Origin: Methylobacterium sp. SyP6R
GTDB taxonomy: Bacteria; Pseudomonadota; Alphaproteobacteria; Rhizobiales; Beijerinckiaceae
DNA length: 64,000 bases
Direction: 5' to 3'
Assembly (NCBI RefSeq): GCF_019216885.1
Contig: NZ_JAAQRC020000003.1
Location: 1-64,000, forward strand
In this document: piece by piece, positions 51,322 through 60,900 of the stretch
Numbering within the stretch: the stretch's first letter is position 1
Layout: every line of letters begins with the position of its first letter
The notes under the pieces: generated by a model
What the model saw: the letters and a program-made list of their open reading frames with translations, nothing else
What the model was told of the DNA's origin: nothing
The model's database searches: none
Made by a program: the position numbers and the translations under genes

Positions 51322-51876
51322 GGCCGGACAGGAATGCACGGCGGTGGCCTCTGTCGGCGTTGTGATTGGTCGAGCACGACACGACTTGCTGCGTCCCCGG
51401 AAGGCCCGTGTCCGCGGTACGCCCCCGCAAACGAGCCTCGACCCACCCACAGCCGGGGAGTTGGAAAACCGCGATAGAACGGTCCCCGCGACCTTTAGCA
51501 CCGGAGCGCCTGGACATACGTCGCAGGCTCCCCGACCCGAGAGATCAGGAAGTGGGGCCCTGTCCAGCCGGACCCCAAAGCCGTCTATCGAGGGGTTTCC
51601 ACGCCCCAGGGCGGCGCGTACCACCCCACGGCAATCATAGGCGCTCGGGCCGCTTCGATCCAGCGGTTCAGCTCAAGAAAGTCAGAGGGGCCGGCATCTT
51701 CGACGAGGGATCAGCAAGCTGAGAGAGCGGCTCTCAGGCCCTCCCCTCCTGGTGAACGACCCGCATGACCGCCCACTCCTGACCTCCCCCAGGCCGGCCC
51801 CCCTCTGCCAGAGGGAGGCCCTTCGCCCGTGCAGGGTTCGCCGCCTCCGGCGGGTCCGTTGAGAAGGATCGGCACC
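51322..51876. other. intergenic, no gene supported
   Basis: About 550 GC-rich bases in which all frames are arginine- or proline-rich without a conserved-looking segment. A short GAGAGCGGCTCTC dyad at about 51723-51735 may be a terminator or part of the next gene's leader. Confidence 0.4.
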
Positions 51877-52377
51877 ATGGGCGAGTATGTGATGACCACT
51901 GTGACCATCGGCGGCCCGTTGAAGGGCTCGCAGGCCCTCAGCGGGCTGATCGCCGCGACGGGCCGGTACTTCGACGAGAGCGAGCGCCTAGTGCGTGAAT
52001 CGCTGGCCGAAGGGAGGAGCGTGACCTTCGAGGACATTCAGGATTACGGGCTCACTCCCGACATCGATAGGTTCTGCCAGGCCCAGGGGCTGTCCTACCA
52101 ACGTGCCTGGTCCGCCCGGCCGGGCGTGTTCGAAGCCGGCCTGCGCCACTGGCGCCCAGGCCTGGTGAGCCCGGTGGCCGAGGCCGCGGACGACGGCGGC
52201 GAGCCGATGATGACCCTGCCGGCGCTTCGCAATGCCCTCGCCGCTGGTGAAACCCTGACCGACCTCCTGGCGCGGCTCGACGAAGCGGTGTCCGCCGCCG
52301 TGCCGCCGCTGACACTGGTCGATCCCGAGCTGACCATCGGCTCGCACGCCAGCGTCGGGAATCCGGTCGTCGCGTGA
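51877..52377 (+). CDS. hypothetical protein
   Basis: 166 residues from ATG 51877 with AAGGAT upstream. Features: TTVTIGGPLKGSQALSGLIA, RYFDESERLVRESLAEGRSV, FEDIQDYGLTPDIDRFCQAQ and a C-terminal acidic region. The central part could be an alpha-beta ligand-binding fold; no family is recognised. Codons are host-like and it stands alone. Confidence 0.6.
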   Translation: MGEYVMTTVTIGGPLKGSQALSGLIAATGRYFDESERLVRESLAEGRSVTFEDIQDYGLTPDIDRFCQAQGLSYQRAWSARPGVFEAGLRHWRPGLVSPVAEAADDGGEPMMTLPALRNALAAGETLTDLLARLDEAVSAAVPPLTLVDPELTIGSHASVGNPVVA

Positions 52378-52688
52378 TCCGGGCATGACGCTGTGAAGCA
52401 TGCGCCACGCTGCTCGTATTGGCGTAGCGGTGACGATGGGTAAGAGTTAAGGGCGACAGCCGTAAGTTGGGCCGTCACAAGATCGATTGTAGAAGGAGAT
52501 GCCCCATGAGTTCGTGCGATCCGCCGGCGGTGGTGACTTCTGGTTAGAATGCTGGCACGGCCAGAATGGCCGGGCTCAAAGCCGCCAGTGCAGTGGCTCT
52601 CGCAGCGGGCAGAATATACCATTCGGATCATGCGCGCTTGCGAGAAGATGCCACGACTTTGCATTCAAGTACCATTAGAATTGAATAG
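52378..52688. other. intergenic region upstream of the split XRE gene
   Basis: About 310 bp falling from high GC to AT-rich towards 52690. No gene or clear signal is seen. Confidence 0.35.
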
Positions 52689-53000
52689 ATGCGCAATAAT
52701 CTTGTTAGAAATTTACTAGGAAAGTGGCGGGGTAAAATGGCTGGGAAATCTGCAAATGATTTTGATAAAAGACTCGGAGAGCGCATTTCGCAATTTAGAA
52801 CGGAGGCAAATATCAGTCGTGGCTCAGTAGCAAAGGCGCTGGGGGTTACGCAAGCGCAGTTAGGGAAGTATGAGCTGGGAATAAATTGCCTTAAAGCCAA
52901 TGTTCTTCCGATACTTGCATCACTTTTTGGTCGGAGTATCGAGGACTTTTTTGACGAAAATCCGAGCGGTTCGGCTTCTGCGTCTAAGAGCGTGTTATGA
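52689..53000 (+). pseudogene. XRE helix-turn-helix regulator, 5' part, split by IS5
   Basis: The frame from ATG 52689 (or ATG 52737) encodes LGERISQFRTEANISRGSVA, KALGVTQAQLGKYELGINCL and LPILASLFGRSIEDFFDENP, a Cro/C1-type regulator with AT-rich codons. The IS5 element enters at 52988 after codons for SASAS. Removing the IS and one TAA duplication joins the frame to 53850-53973. As it stands the product loses its own last 40 or so residues and gains three from the IS end. Confidence 0.75.
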
Positions 53001-53846
53001 ACTGTTTACGATGCGTCCAAGCTTGCTGAGCATGTCGCAGACGAAGGCGATCATGTAGATGCCTGCCAACGTGGTGGCATAGCGCTCGTAGTCCTTGACC
53101 AGCCGGCGGCAGCGCGCCGCCCAGGCCAGCGAGCGCTCCACCACCCACCGGCGTGGCAGCAGCACGAAGCCGCGCTTGGCCTCGGGCGCCTTGACTACCT
53201 CCAACGCGATGCCGTTCGCGTCGGCGGCCTTCGCCGGCTTCTCGCCCGTGTAGCCTTGATCGACGAACGCCGTCTCCACGCTCCCGTCCGTCTCCGCTTG
53301 CACCGCACACGTCAGCGCCCCAACCTGGCTGCGGTCGTCCACGTTCGCCGGCGTGACGTGCAGCGCCACCACATGCCCGGGCGTGTCCACCGCCAGGTGC
53401 ACCTTCGAGCCGCGCTTGCGCTTGGCCCCGTCGTAGCCCGCCCGCTCACCGCTCTCGGGCGAGGAGCGTTGGGTCCGGCTGTCCAGGATCACCGCAGACG
53501 GCTCCGGCTCGCGCCCCGCCGCTTCCCGCAACACAGCACGCAGGTCGCCCGCCACCGCGCCAAAGCAATCGGCGGAAAGCCAGCGTTGGGTCTGCTGGTA
53601 GACCGCCGCCCACGGCGGCAGGTCGTGGGGCATGAACCGCCACGGCGCACCGGTCTTCACGATGTAGCGCAGCCCGTTAACACCTCGCGCAACTCGTGGT
53701 CGCGTTGACCCGAGTCCTCGCGCAGCAGCGCCAGATAGGGGGCAACCAGCGCCCATTCTTCATCGGACACGTCGGACGGATAGGCGGGGCGATCAGCACT
53801 CATGCCCCTCAACGCTCACGCCACGTCATAGGTTCATAACACGCTC
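52988..53846 (-). mobile_element. IS5-family insertion sequence with TAA target duplication
   Basis: 859 bp bounded by GAGCGTGTTATGAAC (52988-53002) and its exact reverse complement GTTCATAACACGCTC (53832-53846), flanked on both sides by TAA (52985-52987 and 53847-53849). A 3-bp TNA duplication is typical of the IS427/IS1031 subgroup of IS5. Perfect ends and duplication point to a recent insertion. Confidence 0.9.
52995..53803 (-). pseudogene. IS5-family transposase, frameshifted near its N-terminus
   Basis: Translation from ATG 53803 gives MSADRPAYPSDVSDEEWALV, APYLALLREDSGQRDHELRE. The next part is in another frame: NGLRYIVKTGAPWRFMPHDL, then the DDE-type residues in SAVILDSRTQR and ETAFVDQGYTGEK, ending at 52995. 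One base is missing in the GAGGTGTTAACGGG run near 53676. Some IS427-group elements use programmed frameshifting, but usually further downstream. This one is probably dead or a sequencing error. Confidence 0.8.
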
Positions 53847-53849
53847 TAA

Positions 53850-53973
53850 GGCTGGTGTCGTGCCCCGGAGCTTGATTGATGCAGTTTCGAAGCTTCAACA
53901 GACCGTGGATCACATGGAGCGGGCCGCCAATGTCGTAAAAACCGCACTTGCAGAGGCTTCTTCTCAAAAATAG
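53850..53973 (+). pseudogene. XRE regulator, 3' part beyond the IS5 element
   Basis: After the target duplication the restored frame reads AGVVPRSLIDAVSKLQQTVD, HMERAANVVKTALAEASSQK and stops at TAG 53973. It is a helical tail in frame with codon 99 of the XRE gene. Confidence 0.7.
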
Positions 53974-54328
53974 TGATGTCATCAAAGGAATCATGCGAGA
54001 TGATATATCATGTGGAGTGATGTTTCTTGTAGAAAATATCGAAACTGCCAAAGGGCATGCTCAGAAATCGGCGTCGTATCAGTCCTGCTTGTTGGTCTGG
54101 TATGGCTCGCCCGCCGCCTGCCGGCGATGTCCGGGCTGTGATCAGCCAGCCTCTGCCTCTGCGCACGCACCGCCTCACCGAGGACACCGGCGCCGTCCGG
54201 CAGGTTGCTGACTGATCCGGCACCGTCACAGTCCCGGGTGCCCCTTCTGGAGTCAGAGAGGGGCTTCGCCTGCGTGAGGGTTTCGAGGTCGACAGAGAGC
54301 CGGCCGCCCGACGCAGGGATGATGAGCC
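53974..54328. other. intergenic leader of the ParB-like gene
   Basis: About 355 bp without a gene. Near 54250 TCAGAGAGGGGCTTCGCC and CAGAGAGCCGGCCGCCCG resemble the purine-rich GAGAGAGGCTCC leader motif seen before other plasmid genes here. Confidence 0.35.
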
Positions 54329-56593
54329 ATGACCCGGTCCAAGACCACCGCGAAGACCGCCGCCAGCAACACGGGCAAGATCGTTCTGACCGAGGCGGTG
54401 GGGATCCCGTTCGAGAAGCTGAGCCTGTCGCAGGCCAACGTGCGCCGGATCGCCGACGGCATGAGCATCGAGGACCTCGCCGCCGACATCGCCCATCGCG
54501 GCCTGCTCCAGAGCCTGAACGTGCGCCCGGTCCTCGATGCGGCAGGCCAGGAGACCGGCCGCTATGAGGTGCCGGCCGGCGGGCGCCGCTTCCGCGCGCT
54601 CGAGCACCTGGTGACGACCGGCCGCATGGCCAAGACCGTCAAGGTCCCGTGCATCGTGCGCGCGGCCGGCAGCGCGATCAGCGCGACCGAGGACTCGATC
54701 GCCGAGAACGCCATGCGCGAGGCCCTGCACCCGCTCGATCAGTACCGGGCGTTCAAGGCGCTCGCCGACACCGGCATGTCGACCGCCGACATCGCCGCGC
54801 GCTTCTTCGTGACCGAGCGGATCGTCACCCAGCGCCTGCGGCTCGCCGGGGTCAGCCCGGCGCTGCTCGAGGCCTACGGCGCCGGCGGGATGACGCTGGA
54901 ATGCCTCATGGCGTTCTCGGTGACGGAGGATCACGCTCGCCAGATGCAGGTCTGGGACGCGCTGAAGAAGCGTGGCGTCATGAGCAACTGGTTGATCCGG
55001 CAGGCCCTGACCGACCGCACGGTGAGCAAGGGTGAGCCCCGCGCCAAGTTCGTCGGCGAGGAGGCCTACGTGGCCGCCGGCGGCGTGGTCCTGCGCGACC
55101 TGTTCATGGAGCACGGCGACGGCTGGTTCGAGGATGCCGCGCTGCTCGATCGCCTGGCCGAGGCGAAGCTGGCGGAATTCAGCACCACCGTGGCGGCGGA
55201 GGGCTGGAAGTGGATCGAGGTGTCGCTGTCCCTCATGAGCAGCCGCGTCTACGGCCTGCGCGTCCTGCCGACCCGCTCCGACCTGAGCGAAGCCGAGGAC
55301 GAGGCCTTGGAGGCGGCCCTGGCCGAGCGCGAGCAGCTCGACAACGAATACGGCTATAGCGACGAGGAATGGCCCGCCGAGGCTGTGCATCGAATGGCAG
55401 AGCTGGAGAAGGCCATCGCCGCGTTCGAGGCACGCGCCGCCATCTATGACCCGGCCGACATCGCGATCGGCGGTGCCTTCGTCACCCTCGATTTCAACGG
55501 TCAGCCGTGCGTCCGGCGCGGCTACGTCCGACCGGAGGACGAGCCTCGGGGAGAGGCGGAGACCATGGCGGGAACGGAGCAAGGCTCGGCCCCGGCGGCC
55601 GCGGCGCAGGCACCGATCGGCGAGCCGGTCGCGTCGTCCTCGGGCGACGTCACCGCACCGGCGCCGGCTGTGATGCGCACGGTCATCACGATCGGCGGTG
55701 GCGCTGGTCCGGTCGTCCCCGTGGCGGAGCCGGAAGAGGCCGAGCGCCCGCTCTCCGAGCAGCACCGGATCGAGCTGACCACCTATCGCACGATCGCGCT
55801 GCGCGAGGCGCTGGCCGACGATCCGGTCGCCGCCTTCATCGCGGTCCTGCACGCCATGGTGCTCCGGGTCATCGTCACCGCGTACCGCACCGGGTCCTGC
55901 CTGGAAATCTCGGCCTCCTCGGCCCGGCCCGATCATTCCGTCCAGGGCCTCGAGGCCTACCGGCCGGCGAGCGCCCTCGATACGCGGCGCGAGGCGTGGG
56001 CGCGGCGCCTGCCGACCGAGCACCAGGCGATCTGGGACTTCCTGGTCGACCTGGCGCCTGAGGAGCGCACCGAGCTGTTCGCGCTCTGCGCCGGCCTCTC
56101 GGTCAACGCCTCGCACTCGCCCTACGACCGCCGGCCCGAGGCGATGCCGCATGCCGACCAGCTCGCGACGCTCGTCGGGCTCGACATGACCCGGGATTGG
56201 AAGCCGACGGCCACCAACTACTTCGGCCGCGTGACCAAGGGCCGGATCCTGGAGGCGGTGCGCGAGGCCAAGGGGGAGGACACCGCCCGGCTGCTCGAGG
56301 GCTTGAAGAAGGGCGACATGGCGCGCGAGGCCGAGCGCCTGATGGCTGACAGCGGCTGGCTGCCCGAGATCTTGCGCACGCCCGGCCTGAGCGCCGAGGC
56401 GGTGACCGTCCCGGCCGAGACCGTTGATTACATCGAGCCGCCGAAGACTGGGGATGCCGAACTACCGGCGTTCCTCGGTGCTGCCCAGGAGGCAGAGGGT
56501 GGGGCGAGCGAGCCGCTGCCGCCCTTCCTCGACGGCGAGGACGGCCCGGCCGACGCGGATCCCGACATGGGGTATGCCATCGCCGCCGAGTGA
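54329..56593 (+). CDS. ParB-like nuclease/partition domain protein
   Basis: 754 residues from ATG 54329. The N-terminal ParB/Srx domain has SQANVRRIADGMSIEDLAAD, IAHRGLLQSLNVRPVLDAAG and PAGGRRFRALEHL, then TEDSIAENAMREALHPLDQY and a KorB-like helix-turn-helix (STADIAARFFVTERIVTQRL). A long C-terminal extension (from about residue 300) is alanine/glutamate-rich, then helical. It is far longer than a partition ParB and has no ParA partner here. It is the type found on plasmids beside ArdC and strawberry-notch genes, probably in plasmid maintenance or transfer rather than segregation. Confidence 0.8.
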   Translation: MTRSKTTAKTAASNTGKIVLTEAVGIPFEKLSLSQANVRRIADGMSIEDLAADIAHRGLLQSLNVRPVLDAAGQETGRYEVPAGGRRFRALEHLVTTGRMAKTVKVPCIVRAAGSAISATEDSIAENAMREALHPLDQYRAFKALADTGMSTADIAARFFVTERIVTQRLRLAGVSPALLEAYGAGGMTLECLMAFSVTEDHARQMQVWDALKKRGVMSNWLIRQALTDRTVSKGEPRAKFVGEEAYVAAGGVVLRDLFMEHGDGWFEDAALLDRLAEAKLAEFSTTVAAEGWKWIEVSLSLMSSRVYGLRVLPTRSDLSEAEDEALEAALAEREQLDNEYGYSDEEWPAEAVHRMAELEKAIAAFEARAAIYDPADIAIGGAFVTLDFNGQPCVRRGYVRPEDEPRGEAETMAGTEQGSAPAAAAQAPIGEPVASSSGDVTAPAPAVMRTVITIGGGAGPVVPVAEPEEAERPLSEQHRIELTTYRTIALREALADDPVAAFIAVLHAMVLRVIVTAYRTGSCLEISASSARPDHSVQGLEAYRPASALDTRREAWARRLPTEHQAIWDFLVDLAPEERTELFALCAGLSVNASHSPYDRRPEAMPHADQLATLVGLDMTRDWKPTATNYFGRVTKGRILEAVREAKGEDTARLLEGLKKGDMAREAERLMADSGWLPEILRTPGLSAEAVTVPAETVDYIEPPKTGDAELPAFLGAAQEAEGGASEPLPPFLDGEDGPADADPDMGYAIAAE

Positions 56594-56778
56594 GCGGCCA
56601 TGGACGGGTGAGGGCCGTGCGCTCGGACCCGTCCCGATCCCCGGTCGCTGATGCGTCCTGCATGACCGCGGCGAGGTCGGGGTCAACGGGCAAGCCGTTC
56701 CCGCTCGCCTGCAAGCTCGCGTGACCCCGCCCCCTTGCCCGCGGTCGCGACGACGCATCAGCGATCGGGAGCAGGACG

Positions 56779-57084
56779 ATGTGTCGAGTTCTGAACAAGC
56801 GGACCGATGCCCACGATGGAGCCGTCTACATCGGCCGCGGCAGCAAGTGGGGCAACCTGTTCGTGATCGGCAGGGACGGGACCCGCGCCGAGGTCATCGC
56901 GAAGTACGTGGTGTGGCTGGCCGACCAGCACCACCTGCTGCGAGCGCTGGATGAGCTGCGAGGGCGCGACCTGCTGTGCTGGTGCGCCCCACTGGCCTGC
57001 CATGGCGATCTGCTGAAGTACCTCGCGGCCGCCAACCGCAACGAGCGCGTTGCGTGGTGGCGCGGGGTGAAGGCAGCCGCTTGA
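56779..57084 (+). CDS. DUF4326 domain protein
   Basis: 101 residues from ATG 56779. It matches DUF4326: CRVLNKRTDAHDGAVYIGRG, SKWGNLFVIGRDGTRAEVIA and LRGRDLLCWCAPLACHGDLL, with conserved G-R-G-S-x-W-G-N and C-W-C-x-P-x-x-C-H-G-D. The cysteine/histidine set could bind metal. It is common in phages and plasmids; the activity is unknown. Confidence 0.85.
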   Translation: MCRVLNKRTDAHDGAVYIGRGSKWGNLFVIGRDGTRAEVIAKYVVWLADQHHLLRALDELRGRDLLCWCAPLACHGDLLKYLAAANRNERVAWWRGVKAAA

Positions 57085-57289
57085 TCGACCACATGAGCGG
57101 CTCCGGTTCCGGGCGTCAGCCCGGACTCGCGGCCTGCCCTGTTTCACCCGGCCGGCGCCACCCGCCTCGGGTGAGATCAGTGCTGTAGGCCTTCGGTTTG
57201 TGCGGCGCCGCTTCACTCTGCACCTTGGCATTAGCGTTGAAGACATAGGTCTTGCGCGGCTTGGCCGTGCTGCGATCATACTTCCCGAG

Positions 57290-57613
57290 CTACCTCTGGC
57301 GGGCGAGCACGGCGCGATGCTGGAGGTCGGCCGCCGGCATCATCGGGTAGTCTGCCGGCAGGCCCCACTTCACGCGGTATGCGTGCGGTGTCAGGCCGAA
57401 CAGACGCAGATGCCGGCTGAGCATCCGGTAGTGCATGCCGTCCTCGAAGCAGACGAGGTACGTCTCCTGGATCGAGTCTGCGATCTCCTTGCGCGAGAGG
57501 CGCCGCGCCGGTGCCTGCTCGCGGGGATGGTCCGACGCGACGTAGGCGAGTTCGGGAGCGGCCGGGGCGATCACAATGTCGGGCCCGGACCTGAGCGCCT
57601 GCGACACCGTCAT
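57290..57613 (-). CDS. mucR: MucR/Ros-family transcriptional regulator
   Basis: 107 residues from ATG 57613. The family core is KEIADSIQETYLVCFEDGMH, then RMLSRHLRLFGLTPHAYRVK and WGLPADYPMMPAADL. In classical Ros/MucR the zinc site is C-x2-C-x9-H-x-H-like. Here the second cysteine position is aspartate (CFEDG), as in many MucR paralogues, so zinc binding may be altered. Such regulators are H-NS-like silencers of AT-rich and horizontally acquired DNA in alphaproteobacteria. It stands alone between DUF4326 and the strawberry-notch gene. Confidence 0.8.
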   Translation of the reverse strand: MTVSQALRSGPDIVIAPAAPELAYVASDHPREQAPARRLSRKEIADSIQETYLVCFEDGMHYRMLSRHLRLFGLTPHAYRVKWGLPADYPMMPAADLQHRAVLARQR

Positions 57614-57968
57614 GATGAGCGTGGAGAGGAGCAGTGGGCGGCAACCTGTGGCCGGCCACGTATCCCATCACGATCCGAGCCGTGCAGCGCACGATATCGG
57701 CGTCTTCGCTCGATTGCGGCCGGTTCAACCGACGAATCCCTCCGCTGTGTCCAATTGTTCAAGCAAGCCCATGACTCGCCTTTCGGTCAATAGTCTTAGT
57801 GGACCGTAAGGGAATCACCCGTGCGCAAGGAGTCGCGGTGTGTCCTTGAAGCTTCACCGCCGTATAAAACTCCGTGATCTGAGAGGAAGAGGAGCCCTCC
57901 GGGGGATTAAGCCGGCGCGAGGGTAAGAGAGACCCGCGGCCCGGCCTGATCCGACAGGAGCTGCGACC
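57614..57968. other. regulatory leader upstream of the strawberry-notch gene
   Basis: About 355 bp carrying the divergent promoters of mucR and the giant gene. Close to the start, GAGGAAGAGGAGCCCTCC, then GTAAGAGAGACCCGC and a final GACAGGAG, form a purine-rich leader like those of other genes in this window. Confidence 0.4.
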
Positions 57969-60900
57969 ATGAACTTTCCAATCATTGCCAAGCATTTGGA
58001 GGCCAGCGCCGCCCTCAGCGCGGGCCCGCGCCCGGACGCGATCCTTGAGGCCGGAAAATGCCTTGCGGACACCCTGGCCAAGGGCCGCACGATCGAGACC
58101 GGCGCCTTGCGCGCGGCGATGGAGGCCGCCTGCGGCGGCAGCGACGCCGAGGGCTTCTGGTTGTGGAAGGACGCCTACGAGGCCGGCGAGGTCGCCCAGA
58201 TCCTGTTCCTGCGCCGGTTCTGGCCGGCGATCCGCGCCAAGGCCGCGGCCCCGGCCGCCCGCCTCGCGATGCTCGGCCGGATCGCCGGCCTCCTGCCGAC
58301 CCACACCCGGCGCAGCGAGGAGAGCGAGGCGCTCCAGCAGTTCTCGACCTCCCTGCCCCTCGGCTATGTCGCGGCGCTCGCCTGCGGCCTGCGCCCGGGC
58401 GATGTGGTGCTGGAGCCGTCGGCCGGGACCGGCCTCCTCGCGATCCACGCCGAGCTCGCCGGCGCCCAGCTCCACCTCAACGAGCTGGCCGCGACCCGCG
58501 CCGGGCTGCTCCGGGCGCTCTACCCGGCCGGTTCGGTCACGCAGCTCGACGCCGCGCAGATCCACGACAGGCTCGATCCGGGCGTGACCCCGACCGTGAT
58601 CCTGATGAACCCGCCGTTCTCGGTCGCGGCCCATGTCGAGGGCCGCTATCGCGATGCGACCGCCGCGCACCTGCGCTCCGCCCTCACGCGCCTGGCACGC
58701 GGCGGGCGCCTGGTCGCTATCACCGGCGAGAACTTCCGCCCCGATCGCCCCTCGTCCGCCGATGCCTTCGCAGGCCTGGCCGAACGCGGCGGGCGGCTGG
58801 TATTCTCGGCCGGCCTGTCGGGGCGGGCCTATGCCAAGCATGGCACCTCCGTCGACGTGCGCCTCCACGTCTTCGACCGCCTGCCGGCCGGCGAGACGGG
58901 CACGCACGTCGCCCCGCTTGGGTTGATCGAGGACGTGGCCGGGCTGCTGGCCGCGGTCCTGGCGAGCCTTCCGGCCCGACTGGAGCCGTCCTCTCCGGCT
59001 GGACGCAGCGCGATCCCGGGCTTCGGCCGTAGGCCCATCCCGGCCCCGCGCTTCCGCGCTCCGGATGCCGCCCCGGCTCCTGCCAGCGAGACCGCCCCGG
59101 AAGTCGCCTACACCGTGATCGAGGAGTTGCCCGCGACGCTCGCCGCGGAGGCGGCCCTGTACGAGCCCTATGCCCTGGAGACCCTGCGGATCGAGGGCGC
59201 CCATCCGCATCCGACCCCGCTGGTGCAGTCGACCGCGATGGCCTCGGTGCGCCTGCCCCGGCCGGGCTACGCCCCGCGCCTGCCGGGGCCCGTCGTCTCG
59301 GCCGGCCTGCTCTCCGAATGCCAGCTCGAGACCGTGATCTATGCCGGCGCCGCCCACGCCCAGCACCTGCCCGGTCACTGGACCGTCGACGAGACCGGTA
59401 CCCTCCTCTCGGCCGCGGCCAAGGGCGCGGACGGCGCCGTGCGCTTCCGCCAGGGCTTCTTCCTCGGCGACGGCACCGGCGCCGGCAAGGGCCGGCAGGT
59501 CGCCGGGATCATCCTCGACAACTGGATGCAGGGGCGGAAGAAGGCGCTCTGGATCTCGAAGAACGAGGCGCTGCTGGAGGACGCCCAGCGGGATTGGCGC
59601 CATCTCGGCCAGGAGCCGCTCCAGATCGTCCCGCTGTCGCGCTTCGCGCCCGGCAAGCCGGTGACGCTGGCCGAGGGCATCCTGTTCACGACCTTCGCGA
59701 CCCTGCGCGGCGCCGGGCGGAACGGGTCCGGCTCGCGCCTCGACCAGATCCTCGCCTGGCTCGGGCCGGACTTCGACGGCGTGATCGCCCTCGACGAGGC
59801 CCACGCGCTCGCCAACGCGGCGGCCGGCTCCGGCGACCGCGGCGTGGTCGAGGCCTCGCAGCAGGGACGCGCCGGCCTCGCGCTCCAGTACCGCCTCCCC
59901 GATGCCCGGGTGCTCTACGTCTCGGCCACCGGCGCGGTCACGGTCGAGAAGCTCGCCTACGCCCACCGGCTCGGCCTCTGGGGCGGCGGCGCCTTCCCCT
60001 TCCCCACCCGCTCGGATTTCATCACGGCGATGGACCAGGGCGGGCTTGCGGCGATGGAGGTGCTGGCCCGCGATCTCAAGGCGCTCGGCCTCTACACCGC
60101 TCGCTCGCTCTCCTACGCCGGCGTCGAGGTCGAGATGCTGGAGCATGCGCTGACGCGTGAGCAGACGGCGATCTACGACGCCTATGCCGACGCCTTCCAG
60201 GTCATCCACACCAACCTCGACGCGGCGCTAAAGGCCTCGGGCGTGACGGGGGAGAGCGGCACGCTGAACCGGGCGGCGAAGTCGGCGGCGCGCTCGGCCT
60301 TCGAGTCGAGCAAGCAGCGCTTCTTCAACCACCTGCTCACGGCAATGAAATGCCCGAGCCTGATCGCTGCGATCGAGGCGGGGATCGAGGCCGGCCACGC
60401 CGCGGTCGTGCAGATCGTCTCGACCGGCGAGGCGCTGATGGAGCGGCGCCTGGCCGAGATCCCCTCGGAAGAGTGGGGCGACCTCCAGGTCGACGTCACG
60501 CCGCGCGAGTACGTGATCGATTATCTGGCCCACGCCTTCCCGACCCAGCTCTACGAGCCCTACAGCGACGACGATGGCAACATCTTGTCCCGGCCGGCAA
60601 TCGATGCCGACGGCCAGCCCATCCTGTGCCGCGAGGCCGTCGAGACCCGCGACGCCCTGATCGAGCACCTGTGCGGGCTGACCCCCGTGCAATCGGCGCT
60701 CGACCAGATCCTCCATCACTTCGGCACCGAGGTGGTGGCCGAGGTGACCGGGCGCTCGCGCCGGATCGTGCGCCAGACCGGGCGCGACGGCGTCGACCGC
60801 CTAGTGCTCCAGAACCGCCCTGCCACCGCCAACCTCTCGGAGACCCAGGCCTTCCAGGACGACGAGAAGCGGATCCTCGTGTTCTCCGATGCCGGCGGGA

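Noticed and set aside
54008..56152. Long minus-strand open frame (over 700 codons) opposite the ParB-like gene
   Set aside because: It is antisense to a clear protein; composition is rich in Arg, Gly, His and Asp as expected from a reversed GC3-rich frame, and it has no motif.
57759..60209. Minus-strand open frame of about 816 codons opposite the strawberry-notch gene
   Set aside because: Shadow of the plus-strand gene, with no recognisable domain and no ribosome binding site.
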